From Anaerolineae bacterium (GTDB taxonomy: Bacteria; Chloroflexota; Anaerolineae; 4572-78; J111), in contig JAKLJP010000006.1 in NCBI GenBank assembly GCA_023151115.1, positions 200,275 through 264,274 of the forward strand: a DNA stretch of 64,000 bases. The letters run 5' to 3'. The notes under the pieces were generated by a model that did not search any database, was not told where the DNA came from, and was given only the letters and a program-made list of their open reading frames with translations. A program made the translations under genes and the position numbers. Positions 1 through 8,758 of this stretch are shown piece by piece. Positions within the stretch are counted from its first letter, which is position 1, and each line of letters begins with the position of its first letter.

Positions 1-1759
1 GCAGGGCCTCTTCGGCCCGCTTGCGGTCGGTCACATCAACAAGCACGGCCAGAGAACGCACCACCTTGCCGGCAGCATCCTTTTCGGCGATAGCAGACAG
101 GAGGACATCCATGATCTCGCCGTTCTTTTTGATAAACTGATAGGGCACATTCTTGCACATCCCGGTACGGAAGAAGTCCGGCAGAACAACCTCCTGGGCA
201 TATTTTTGAGAGGCCGAGGTCAGAAACTCGACCGATTTTCGTCCGATCACTTCCGCCCGCTCGTAGCCCAGCGATTCCAGCCATAAATTACTGACACTCA
301 TCAGCCGGCCGTCCGGGTCTATGGAATGCATCATAACCGGAGTGTTGGTATAAAGGGAACGAAATTTCTCCTCGCTCTCCCGCAACCTTTCGTCGGCCTG
401 TTTACGCTCGGTGATATCCCGGTTCAGGCCGACCAATCCTACAATCCGCCCTTGATTATCGCGGAGTGGTACTTTTGTGGTAGACAGCCAGCGCATCTGA
501 CCGGTCAGGTGGTGTATGGTGGGTTCCTCGTGATTGATGAGAGGTTGACCCGATTGACAAATAGCCTGTTCATCGGCCCGGTATTGTTGGGCTAACTCAA
601 GGGGATGAAAATCAAAATCTGTTTTGCCGATGACTTCATCCGGCGTAGCCGCTCCCAACTGGCGGACAATGGCCGTATTGACCAGAACAAAACGGCTCTC
701 GGTATCTTTGACATAAATATAATCCGGCAAGTTCTCAATCAGGGTACGCAATAAGTTACGCTCTTCCGCCAACGCCGCCTCCGCCTGCTGGCGCTCGACA
801 ATTTCGCGCCGAAGCTGCTCGTTAGCCGCTGTCAGTTCAGCCGTGCGGGCCTCGACCAATTTCTCCAGGTGGTTACGGTATTGCCGTAACTCCTCCTCGG
901 CCTGTTTACGCTCGGTGATGTCGTGGTTCATGCCAACCAGCCCCACAATTTGCCCTTGACTGCCCCGAATCGGCACTTTAGAGGTTGACAACCAGCGGAT
1001 TTGGCCGGCTACATAGCGGTCTATAATGGGTTCCTCATAGTTGAGCAGGGGTTCGCCTGACTGCATGATGGCCTGTTCGTCGGCATAGTATTGCGCGGCC
1101 AGTTCTGGCGGATGAAAGTCAAAATCTGTTTTTCCGACGACTTCATCCATGGTGGTTACTCCCAGATTGCGGACTGCCGCCCCATTGACCACAATAAATC
1201 GGCTGTCGGTATCTTTGACAAAGATATAAATGGGCAAATTGTCAATCACTGTGTGCAAAAGGGCGCGTTCTTGAGCCAGCGACGCCTCCATCTGGTGGCG
1301 TTCAAAAAGCAATTTCAGGTCTGTTTCGACAGTATGGCAAAACTGCCCCAAGAGCCGCTGGTGGAGTTCGTTGTAAGCGTTGGGCTTATTGTCCAGGATG
1401 CAGATAGTACCGAAAATGTCTTCGTTGGGCCAGTTCAATGGAAAACCCAGATAAGAGAGCATGCCCCACTTAAAATCGGAGGCGGATCGCCAGGACTCAT
1501 CGGCCAAAGCATTAGGCATCAGTAACGGCTGGCGGGTTTTTATGACAGTTTCGCTATAGAGGTCGGTTTCGAGGGGGACTGTGTCTGTCTGTTTATAGGG
1601 ATTCCCGTCCGATTCGCTAGAGATGAAGACCACGATTTCCGGCGGCTCAAGCTTTTTGATCAAGGCCGCAGGAACCTGCACGATCTCAGCCAAAAGATTG
1701 ACGATTTCCTGCCACTTGTAAACGATTTCCGGGGGGATTTCGATCTCTGTTAGATTCAT
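1..1759 (-). CDS. GAF-PAS-PAS-PAS sensor protein (3' end beyond window edge)
   Basis: An open frame of 586 codons runs from ATG at 1759 off the left edge without a stop. The start follows a strong ribosome site, AAGGAGGG, seen at 1762-1769 on the minus strand. Residues about 10-155 read as a GAF domain. Three PAS units follow, at about 165-295, 320-440 and 445-575, each ending in a DITERK/DVTDRK-type motif, with a short coiled coil between the first two. PAS units 1 and 2 are close copies of each other: both contain GKTDFDFHP, ADEQAI, RWLST and KVP. A histidine kinase or diguanylate cyclase output domain probably lies outside the window, but this cannot be seen. Its inferred role is cytoplasmic signal sensing, as no membrane segment is visible in this part. 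Confidence 0.85.
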   Translation of the reverse strand, partial: MNLTEIEIPPEIVYKWQEIVNLLAEIVQVPAALIKKLEPPEIVVFISSESDGNPYKQTDTVPLETDLYSETVIKTRQPLLMPNALADESWRSASDFKWGMLSYLGFPLNWPNEDIFGTICILDNKPNAYNELHQRLLGQFCHTVETDLKLLFERHQMEASLAQERALLHTVIDNLPIYIFVKDTDSRFIVVNGAAVRNLGVTTMDEVVGKTDFDFHPPELAAQYYADEQAIMQSGEPLLNYEEPIIDRYVAGQIRWLSTSKVPIRGSQGQIVGLVGMNHDITERKQAEEELRQYRNHLEKLVEARTAELTAANEQLRREIVERQQAEAALAEERNLLRTLIENLPDYIYVKDTESRFVLVNTAIVRQLGAATPDEVIGKTDFDFHPLELAQQYRADEQAICQSGQPLINHEEPTIHHLTGQMRWLSTTKVPLRDNQGRIVGLVGLNRDITERKQADERLRESEEKFRSLYTNTPVMMHSIDPDGRLMSVSNLWLESLGYERAEVIGRKSVEFLTSASQKYAQEVVLPDFFRTGMCKNVPYQFIKKNGEIMDVLLSAIAEKDAAGKVVRSLAVLVDVTDRKRAEEAL

Positions 1760-2087
1760 TGGCCCTCCTTCAACCTTGCATGGAGTGAGGCACTTAGGGG
1801 TAGATGTTGAATGGAAGAAGAGAATCGTGATAGTTCTTTAAGCATCGAAGATGGGTGAATTAACTTATTCTTTAATTGGAGAGAAAAAGGGGACTCACCG
1901 TTCATTCCTCCTTAATGGCGATGCGTCGAATTAAGGGCGGAAGTTCAACTTGATCAAGTTATTGGCGAAAGGAGGCAGGGCGATGCGCTGGATCAATTAT
2001 CTTGGGTTACATCAATTGTACTCATAGGCTGGTCAAATGCAAACAAAGTTAGGAATTGAGGGTGTAGTCCAATTTTTGGTAAAAACC
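1760..2087. other. intergenic region, 328 bp
   Basis: This region lies between the minus-strand sensor gene and the 3' end of the VWA operon. It holds the AAGGAGGG ribosome site of the sensor gene. It also holds a plus-strand AAAGGAGG seven bases before an ATG at 1983 that opens only 14 codons (1983-2027). I see no convincing sigma-70 promoter, terminator or RNA gene. Confidence 0.5.
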
Positions 2088-5033
2088 TCAATGCCGGGCG
2101 CGTTTTTTGGCCGCCCGAAGACGGACCAGGGTGTCGCCGTCAGCAGGGGAGGCCGGCGGTGGAACTGATGGAGATGCGGCGGGGGGTGGCTCAACCGGCC
2201 TGACCACAGGCGGCGCAGGGCGACTCGGTCCAGCCGGGGGTGGGGTGGCTGCGGGCCGTTGAGCGCGCTCGCGGGCCTGGCGGAAAGCCTGCACCGAAGG
2301 CGTAGCCGGCTCTAACGGCGCAGCCGGGGCGAGGCGGGGGCCGGGCAGTCGAGCGCGCAGCCAAACCTGGGCTTGTTCCCACTCTCGGCGGCCCAAGCGT
2401 AGGCGGCGCAAAGCTACATCGAACGGAAAGAGCAAAGCCGTCAGTAACAGCAACCACGGCCAGATGGGGTAGCTCTGCCGGCCCACAGCGAGGTTGTGAG
2501 CAAAAGTTTGAACCGGATCATTTAGCATCTGGCCGCCGGTGGCGGCAGTCAGGTCGGCCAGCAAGGTAGGCTCGGCGGTGAGCGCACCATATTCGGCGGA
2601 GTAGGGCGCTACCAGGCCGGTGGTCTGGCTGGCGAGAGGAATCTGGTTGTCATCTGCCTGGGCATAGGCCGTGACCTGGGCCAGGTAGATCCCTTCTCCC
2701 GGCAAAGGCATAATCGCTTCATAGCGATTGGCCCCACTGGGCCGCAGTTCGGTTTCGAGACTCTCCCCGGCAGGAGTCAGTAATTTGGCTGTAATCTGGG
2801 CCGGCGGGGCTGTCTGCCCTGCCCCACTCATCGCTGCCTCAAGCGTCGCCTGTCCGCTGTTGACTACTATACGCAAGTCTAACTGCTCATCGCCGGGGCG
2901 AGGCAGAGTCCAGGTGACCAACTGACCGGCAAAGTGGGCAAAATCGGCCCAGGTGAGCCAGTTTTTAGCCCAGCGCCCGCTCAAATCGGACGTCCAGGCC
3001 GCCGAGCGGCCCAGACCGTACTGCCAGGTGGACAGCAGCGGATCGCCGCGCGGGGTCAGCAGGGCCAGCCGAGCCGCCGTTTTAGGAGTCGTGCCATTGT
3101 AACCCAATAACGGCGGAGCCGCCGCCAGGTCGAGGCCGCGCAAGATGGGACTGGCCGGCTCTTCCCCGGCCCCTCCCGTAACCGGCACGGGCAAGAAAGG
3201 TTCTTCAATCACATAATCGCCCACCGCCCGAACCGTTTCCTTGAGAAAAATCTGAGGAACCTCGCTCATGGTCGCTGCCGGATAATATTGGCCGCCGCCT
3301 TTGCGGGCCAAATCGGCCAGGTACTCGGCTGAACCCCCGCCCGCCGCCACCACCGATAAAGTAATGCCCTGCTCGGCCAACCGAGCCGTCAATTCATCGT
3401 AAGCCCCGCTGTGCGACCAGCCATCGGTGAGCAGAATAATATGCTTGAGCCGGGCCGGGAGGGCGGCCAGAGACTCTTCGGCGGCGGCTAAACCGGCGTA
3501 GATGTTGGTCTGGCCGTTGGCCGGTATAGCCCCGATGGCCGCTTCCAAATCGTTTGAGCTGACCCCAGGGCTGGGTTTCAACTCCCAATGGGCGCTATCG
3601 TCAAAAGAAACCACCCCCAAATAATCCAAATTCCCCAGCACGGCCGCTGCCTGAAAGATGGCTTCCTTGGCAATATCTATTTTGGGCAAACCGCTGGGGG
3701 CGCGGGTGTAGGTCTGGCGCAAATCGGGGTTGTCGCAGTGGCAAGCGCCCATACTCCCCGATTTGTCCACCGCCAACACCAGGGCGATATTCGGCTCCCG
3801 GCTGCGGCTGCGCACCTCCATATCTACCGGCAGCGCCTTTTCCAGCGGCGAGCGCAGGTAGCCACCCGCGCCATACCCCTCCGGCCCGCCGACCATTACC
3901 AGGCCGCGCCCCAAATCACGCACAAAGCTAGCCAGCATTTCCTGGGTGGCCTCGGGCAAGGCCGGGGCCGGGACATTGAGCAAGATAACGGCGTCGTAAG
4001 CGGCTAAATCCGGCAGGGACGCCGGCAGAGCAGCCGGTTGAGTCAGGCTCGACTTGATGCCCGCCGCATCAAGGGCGCTTTTGAGAGCCGTCCCTTCGCC
4101 TGGTTGACCTTCGACCAACAGCACTTGCGGCGGGCCGTAAATGGTGGTAAAGGCCGCGCCCCAATTATTTTGCAGGCGACCATCGGCAGGCGCTTCGATT
4201 TCCACCCGGAAGCGATGAAAACCGGTTTCGGTCAGGGGCAGATTGAAGGCGAAGCGATTGCGGCCCTGCATCAGCCGCACCGCCCGGCTTTCAACAGGAG
4301 CCCCATCAACCAGGAGGCGTAAGGTGGCCTCGGTTGCCCGGCTGGCCATCACCACCACTTCCACGGGGGCAGTCTGGCCCTGGCGGGCCTGGCTGGGCGC
4401 CGTAACCTGCTCAACCAAGACTTCGGGCGGGTCGGCCTCGCTGGTTTGCCCCAGGGGATAGACGCTGATTTCCACCTGTCGAGCCGCCGCTAAATCCAGC
4501 AGACGGCGGGCTTCGCCCTGAGTTTCCTGCCCATCGCTGAGCAGCACCAAACGACGCCCTCCTTCGTTGGGCAGTAAGGCCAGGGCCAGGCGTAACGCCG
4601 CCTCGATATCGGTGGCGTTTTTAAGCGGGGTTGAGGTCAGGGCTGGCAGCGCCGGTTCCGGCCGGGGCAGCCGCTCGACCAGGGCATCGCCGCCAAACAG
4701 AACCACCGCGGCCTGATCCTCTTCGGGTTTTTGCGCCAGGGCCGCCCGGATAAAGGCTTCGGCCCGCGCCCGTTCTTCACCCGTGACACTGTCGGAGACA
4801 TCGAGCACAAAAACGGTGGTAATTAAATCGGCCGGGCGCTCGATTTGCGCGCCGGCCAACCCCAAAATCAGGCCCAGCAGCACCAACAGGCGAACCGTCA
4901 CGCCTAACCAGCGCTGGCGGCGGTCAGGGGCGTTTCGCGCCGGCCAGCCCAAAATCAAGAACAGCGGCAGCAGCAGAAGCAGCCAGAGAAAAGCGGGATA
5001 TAAAAAAGAAATAGAGACAGGTAAAAAATTCAT
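2088..5033 (-). CDS. Membrane protein with two von Willebrand A domains and a GATase1-like core
   Basis: A 981-residue protein starting at ATG 5033; an in-frame TTG two codons upstream is less likely. Two N-terminal membrane segments (about 8-28 and 46-62) precede a first VWA domain (about 72-195) with a DVSDS metal site. A beta-rich region follows, then a glutamine-amidotransferase-like fold (about 303-408), which in this family is non-catalytic. The second VWA domain (about 417-600) has a perfect MIDAS motif, DKSGS. A last membrane segment near 870-890 is followed by a proline/alanine-rich basic tail. It is the last gene of the MoxR operon and fits the YfbK/BatA-like surface-protein class whose assembly is linked to MoxR ATPases. 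The molecular client is unknown. Confidence 0.85.
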   Translation of the reverse strand: MNFLPVSISFLYPAFLWLLLLLPLFLILGWPARNAPDRRQRWLGVTVRLLVLLGLILGLAGAQIERPADLITTVFVLDVSDSVTGEERARAEAFIRAALAQKPEEDQAAVVLFGGDALVERLPRPEPALPALTSTPLKNATDIEAALRLALALLPNEGGRRLVLLSDGQETQGEARRLLDLAAARQVEISVYPLGQTSEADPPEVLVEQVTAPSQARQGQTAPVEVVVMASRATEATLRLLVDGAPVESRAVRLMQGRNRFAFNLPLTETGFHRFRVEIEAPADGRLQNNWGAAFTTIYGPPQVLLVEGQPGEGTALKSALDAAGIKSSLTQPAALPASLPDLAAYDAVILLNVPAPALPEATQEMLASFVRDLGRGLVMVGGPEGYGAGGYLRSPLEKALPVDMEVRSRSREPNIALVLAVDKSGSMGACHCDNPDLRQTYTRAPSGLPKIDIAKEAIFQAAAVLGNLDYLGVVSFDDSAHWELKPSPGVSSNDLEAAIGAIPANGQTNIYAGLAAAEESLAALPARLKHIILLTDGWSHSGAYDELTARLAEQGITLSVVAAGGGSAEYLADLARKGGGQYYPAATMSEVPQIFLKETVRAVGDYVIEEPFLPVPVTGGAGEEPASPILRGLDLAAAPPLLGYNGTTPKTAARLALLTPRGDPLLSTWQYGLGRSAAWTSDLSGRWAKNWLTWADFAHFAGQLVTWTLPRPGDEQLDLRIVVNSGQATLEAAMSGAGQTAPPAQITAKLLTPAGESLETELRPSGANRYEAIMPLPGEGIYLAQVTAYAQADDNQIPLASQTTGLVAPYSAEYGALTAEPTLLADLTAATGGQMLNDPVQTFAHNLAVGRQSYPIWPWLLLLTALLFPFDVALRRLRLGRREWEQAQVWLRARLPGPRLAPAAPLEPATPSVQAFRQARERAQRPAATPPPAGPSRPAPPVVRPVEPPPAASPSVPPPASPADGDTLVRLRAAKKRARH

Positions 5034-5097
5034 AACCAAAACTTTGTCAAATCCGTAAAACGTAAAGCGTAATGAATGAACTGTAAACCTTTACGCA

Positions 5098-7047
5098 TTA
5101 CGTTTTACGCAACAAGGTCCAATATCTAAACAACTTACTCCGTTGATAAACCAACCACTCGACGACCAATAGAATCAACGCGCCCAGGGCCAGGGGCCGC
5201 CACCACTCCTGGTGAGCCGGTGGGAGCGAGGCCGGGGTCGTATTGGCTTCAGCAGGGGTGGTTAACTTTAGTTCAGGGTGCGGGGCGATGTTTGACTCCA
5301 GCGGGTTGAAGAAGTTGACAGCAAAGCGGGTTGAGGCGACTTCTCCACCCGCTGACTCTAAATTCAAAGTGTATAGACCAGGCTGATCGGTGGGCGGTAG
5401 AGTGACACGTCCCGCTGCCGGAGCCAGGGTAGTTTCAGCGCCATCAGGGGTCATCAACCGCAGGCGTTCTATTTGCGCCGGAACCGAGACCGAGACGCTT
5501 TCGCCCACCCCTAGCAGCGGTGGAACCAGCACACCCGTACCGGGGGACAGGTAGCTAAAAAGGTTGGCGACCAGGATGGGAAAGGCCGGGCGCAGGGGCA
5601 AATCAGAATGCTGTAAGCTAAAGGCCAGGGCAGCGATGCGGCGGCCTTCATTTTCTCCGGCTAGAAGAATAGGAAGGTTGGAAGGTTGGAGGGTTGGAGG
5701 ATTGGAGGATTGGGTTGCGGCAGAGACAATGGCGCGGCCCCAGGTTGTTGGCGAGAGGACGGTGGTGGTGAGGATTTGGGTGGTGGAGAGGTCAACATTT
5801 TGCAGGAGCGGCGGGTCGGCCTGGATGGACTGGATGGTGGGATTGGCCGCTTGACCGAGCACTTCAAATAAGCCGGGAATTGAAGCGGGCGGGGCAATGA
5901 AGAGCAGGTTGCCGGGGGGAAGGGAGTCCGGGGTGTAGGAGTCGAAGATGTGGAGGGTGGAGGGTGGAGGGTTGGTCTGCCAGTCTTCGGGAGTGATGAC
6001 AGTCAGGGTGAAGTTGGTTCCAGATTGTTGAGAACCGAGCAAGTTTAAGGCGGTTTGCAAAAAGAAGTTGCCGGAAGTAATCAGTGTTGCCGCCACCGGC
6101 TCAGCCGGGTGAACGACGAGCCAGGCCTGGTCATCGAGAGGCAGGACGTCGGTTTGAGTTTGATTTAGGGCGACCTCAACGGTTTGGGCGGAAGCGGGCA
6201 AGTTTTCGACGAGTTGCTCGACATGGCCGCCGGGGGGCAGGTCCAGATCAAAGGCGGTGAAGGGCGCGCCATCCACAAGTAGGGTCAGGCGGCGTTGGAC
6301 TGGCTGGTTGCTGTAGTTGCTGGCCTGGACAAACAAAGTAACTGTTCCCCCAGGGCCAAAGGTGACGGACAGGGCGCTGATGGCCTGGTTAGCGTCACTT
6401 TTGCCAACCGAGATAAAGTGCAGTGGAACCGTCAACCGTTCAGGGAGCTGCACCACCCCATCGGACAGCAGGATAATTTCAGCACCCGTTTCACGGGCGA
6501 CAATAGCCTCAGCCAGGGCCAGGGCGGGGGCGAGATCGCTGTTGAGAGCAGTCGGCTGGACGGCAGTCAGGACGTCCAATGCCTGCCGCCGGTCCTGGCT
6601 GGCCGAAACCAGAGTATCCACCTCACCCCCGGCGGCCGCCATGAGGGTCACACGAGTCTGGTCGGGCAGATTGACAATTAATTCACGCGCAGCGGCTTTG
6701 GTCGCGTCGAGGCGAGTCCGGCCGTTATCTTCTCCATCGGTAGCAGCCATGCTGGCCGAGGTGTCCAGAATAAGCACGACCGTTTGCCCGACCACTCCCT
6801 CGGCCTGGGTAGCGGGTCGAGCCAGGGCCAGAATCAGCAGCAGCATAAAAAGAAGCTGCAATAACAGCAGCAGATTCCGCCGCAGTTTTTGCCAAGGCGC
6901 GTTGGCTTCAACATCACGGACAAAGCGCTGCCACAAATAGGTGCTGGAGACGACATGATCCTGCCGGCGCAGTTTGAGCAGGTACAGCGCAATAATCGGC
7001 GGGAGGAGGGCCAGCAAAACCAGGGCCAGCGGGGTGAGCAGGGTCAT
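5098..7047 (-). CDS. BatA-type membrane protein with VWA domain
   Basis: A 649-residue protein. I chose ATG 7047 because GGAGTTG lies just upstream and the protein then begins with the classic BatA N-terminus: a membrane helix (about 5-25), a KLRRQ turn and a second helix (about 55-78) ending LALARPA. Residues upstream of this ATG have no such features. The VWA domain (about 85-230) carries DTSAS as its MIDAS motif. A beta-sandwich region follows, and a final membrane helix lies near 625-643. Residues about 445-459 are coded by the in-frame 8-bp minisatellite. The gene sits between DUF58 and the double-VWA gene, the standard order of MoxR-DUF58-BatA clusters. Confidence 0.85.
   Translation of the reverse strand: MTLLTPLALVLLALLPPIIALYLLKLRRQDHVVSSTYLWQRFVRDVEANAPWQKLRRNLLLLLQLLFMLLLILALARPATQAEGVVGQTVVLILDTSASMAATDGEDNGRTRLDATKAAARELIVNLPDQTRVTLMAAAGGEVDTLVSASQDRRQALDVLTAVQPTALNSDLAPALALAEAIVARETGAEIILLSDGVVQLPERLTVPLHFISVGKSDANQAISALSVTFGPGGTVTLFVQASNYSNQPVQRRLTLLVDGAPFTAFDLDLPPGGHVEQLVENLPASAQTVEVALNQTQTDVLPLDDQAWLVVHPAEPVAATLITSGNFFLQTALNLLGSQQSGTNFTLTVITPEDWQTNPPPSTLHIFDSYTPDSLPPGNLLFIAPPASIPGLFEVLGQAANPTIQSIQADPPLLQNVDLSTTQILTTTVLSPTTWGRAIVSAATQSSNPPTLQPSNLPILLAGENEGRRIAALAFSLQHSDLPLRPAFPILVANLFSYLSPGTGVLVPPLLGVGESVSVSVPAQIERLRLMTPDGAETTLAPAAGRVTLPPTDQPGLYTLNLESAGGEVASTRFAVNFFNPLESNIAPHPELKLTTPAEANTTPASLPPAHQEWWRPLALGALILLVVEWLVYQRSKLFRYWTLLRKT
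5671..5715. repeat. 8-bp minisatellite inside the BatA-like gene
   Basis: Degenerate tandem copies of GGAAGGTT, which is AACCTTCC on the coding strand. They are translated in frame as a short Asn/Leu/Pro/Ser/Gln-rich stretch of the 649-residue protein. The same unit recurs at 8051-8112, 8722-8758 and 11130-11268. Confidence 0.8.
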
Positions 7048-7120
7048 TGCCGCAACTCCAAATTGCCCAGAACGCGGGTCGCAGACCGGCTGTGAGCAAA
7101 GCCTGTTTGGCTGGGGAGGG

Positions 7121-8128
7121 TCATTTGAGGATACCTCGCTGGCGTAGAAAGGCGAAGATAAATTCTTCAAAAGGGGTATCGGTGGTGACAGGCACATAGG
7201 CGATGTTGCGTTGACCGCACCACTCCCGAATTTCAGTTTGCCAGGCGGCCAGACCGGCTTTGTAATGGGCCAGGCTCTCGTAATCGGCAGTGATTTCGAC
7301 GGCATGGCCGGTTTCGGCGTCGAGCAAGCGCAGATCGCCGGTCAGCGGCGGGTCTACCTCGTCGGGGGAAAGGAGGTGGATCAGGCTGATTTCGAAGCGG
7401 CGGGCGAGCAGCGCATTTAAGCTACTGGTCCAATTTGGAGCAGGGGAGCAGGGGGGCAGAGGGGCGGGGGAGGAGTCAAACAGGTCGGAGAAGATGAGCA
7501 GGGGGCCGGGGTGGCGGGCGTGGGCGGCGTAGCGGGTGAGGGCCTGGGCCAGGGTGGTCGAGCCGCTGGCGGAAAGACCGCTGAGATAATCGAACAGGGC
7601 AAAAGCTTGCTGGCGACCGCGATGGGGGGGGAAGGGTGGCGTGTCGGGGCTGCCCCCCACTGTTGAGACGGTAACGCGGTCCAGGCTGGCCAGGGCGATG
7701 TAGCCCAACGCGGCGGCGGCCCGGCAAGCATACGTAAATTTGTGGTCGGGCTGACCGGCTGACTCCGGCGGCCAGTCCATGGAGCGGCTGGTATCAACCA
7801 GCAGATGAACGGTCAGGTCTTGTTCTTCGACAAAGAGCTTGAGAAAAAAGCGCTCCAGCCGGGCGTAGGCGTTCCAATCCACCAGGCGAAAATCGTCGCC
7901 GGGCACATAGTTGCGGTAATCGGCAAACTCCACCGATTGGCCGCGCTTGGGGCTGCGCCGCTCTCCCTGCCACTGGCCGCGCTGAGCTTGCCGGGCAACG
8001 AGGGTGAGGGATTCTAGTTTACGGAGAAAAGACTCATCGAAGATGGCATTGGAAGGCTGGAAGGCTGGAAGGTTGGAAGGCTTGCCCTGAGCGAAGTCGA
8101 AGGGTTGGAAGGTCGAGTTAGAAGTCAT
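7121..8128 (-). CDS. DUF58 domain protein
   Basis: A 335-residue cytoplasmic protein. ATG 8128 is chosen because AGGAG lies 5-9 bases upstream and the family core starts shortly after. The DUF58 signature is clear: a basic RRSPKRGQSVEFADYRNY segment, the VPGDDFRLVDWNAYAR motif, and then a VWA-like fold with DTSRSM. DUF58 proteins accompany MoxR ATPases and are thought to bridge the ATPase to VWA membrane proteins. Residues 6-26 are translated repeat DNA: an NLPAFQPS-type minisatellite plus a CCCTTCGACTTCGCTCAGGG repeat read as PFDFAQG. These residues are unlikely to be part of the ancestral protein. The start overlaps the 3' end of the broken four-helix-bundle gene by 11 bp. Confidence 0.85.
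   Translation of the reverse strand: MTSNSTFQPFDFAQGKPSNLPAFQPSNAIFDESFLRKLESLTLVARQAQRGQWQGERRSPKRGQSVEFADYRNYVPGDDFRLVDWNAYARLERFFLKLFVEEQDLTVHLLVDTSRSMDWPPESAGQPDHKFTYACRAAAALGYIALASLDRVTVSTVGGSPDTPPFPPHRGRQQAFALFDYLSGLSASGSTTLAQALTRYAAHARHPGPLLIFSDLFDSSPAPLPPCSPAPNWTSSLNALLARRFEISLIHLLSPDEVDPPLTGDLRLLDAETGHAVEITADYESLAHYKAGLAAWQTEIREWCGQRNIAYVPVTTDTPFEEFIFAFLRQRGILK
8051..8112. repeat. Minisatellite plus CCCTTCGACTTCGCTCAGGG repeat in the DUF58 N-terminus
   Basis: GGAAGGCTGG/GGAAGGTT copies flank a 21-bp repeat at 8084-8104 of the CCCTTCGAC...CTCAGGG type, which is known as a dispersed extragenic repeat in many bacteria. Here both are translated near the DUF58 N-terminus. Confidence 0.75.
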
Positions 8129-8685
8129 ACGACTCCTGGTCTTCTTTGATAGCTTTGTAGGTACGATCCCAAGTGTCATCAAGCTTCTTCTCCTGAAGGG
8201 AGCGAATAAGTGCGCCGAGAGTGTTCCAGGTCTGGTTATACAAATCAAAAAGTCGAGTTCCGTCAACGGGTTTGACCAGTTTACGTTCCTGGCAAAACTC
8301 CAGGTAACTGCTCAACTCGGCCAGGGAACCTCTAGTACACCTGGGCGGAAGTAAGTCTACAGTTTGTAGTGGCGACTTCAGTCGCTTAACTTGTCCAAAA
8401 CGACTAAAGTCGTTACTACGACCTGTAGGGTCATTTACGCCGCAATGTACTAACAATTTCACAAAAACGAACATAATCTCCCACAGCATTCCGACCATAA
8501 CCCTCAGCGATATTGCCAAACACCGATACCGCTGCTCCACGCATTTGGCCGATCAGTCGAAACTCGCTTTTTGGGAAATATGAAGTTACATCGTAGACCA
8601 GATTAGCCAACTGCTTGGCCAGTTGATAAACTCTAAGATCACGAAGTCCTTGTGGATACAGTTTAGTGGAGGGATTCGATGACAT
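8118..8685 (-). pseudogene. Four-helix-bundle protein gene split by a 108-bp insertion
   Basis: The 5' part (ATG 8685, GGAGAG upstream) reads LRDLRVYQLAKQLANLVYDV...GQMRGAAVSVFGNIAEGYGR, which is the four-helix-bundle (S23-like, PF05635-type) family. It runs into a stop at 8431 inside foreign sequence. The 3' part, in another frame to TAA 8118, begins TRGSLAELSSYLEF and matches the remainder of the family. Removing 112 bp (the 108-bp element plus one 4-bp duplication) joins the frames exactly and gives 151 residues with IVSTRGSLAEL across the junction. The family's function is unknown, and copies also occur as intervening sequences in 23S rRNA genes. The gene lies inside the MoxR operon, so it may be an earlier arrival there. 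Confidence 0.85.
8339..8446. mobile_element. 108-bp MITE-like element with GTAC target duplication
   Basis: GTAC occurs at 8335-8338 and again at 8447-8450, flanking 108 bp. The element ends are imperfect inverted repeats over about 24 bp (16 of 24 positions pair; CTACAG/CTGTAG is perfect). An internal palindromic core at 8366-8419 starts GTAGTGGCGACTTCAGTCGC and ends with its near-complement. The same core occurs at 25500-25545. The element encodes no protein. Loss of the insertion plus one GTAC restores the interrupted gene, which supports a true transposition event. Confidence 0.85.
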
Positions 8686-8721
8686 TTGTTCTCTCCTTAC
8701 CTTATTGTACTGAAACTCTTA

Positions 8722-8758
8722 TTCCAATCTTCCATCCTTCCAACCTTCCATTCTTCCT
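8722..8758. repeat. Intergenic copy of the 8-bp minisatellite
   Basis: Degenerate CTTCCAAC/CTTCCATT copies lie between the MoxR stop codon and the four-helix-bundle gene start. Confidence 0.6.

Noticed and set aside
1756..1905. A 49-codon minus-strand frame ending in an ATGA overlap with the sensor gene, preceded by AAGGAGGA.
   Set aside because: The ribosome site abuts the ATG with almost no spacing and the peptide shows no recognisable or membrane-like character.
1983..2027. A 14-codon plus-strand frame behind a strong AAAGGAGG.
   Set aside because: Too short to support as a gene; could be a chance start or a gene remnant. No downstream plus-strand gene for it to regulate.
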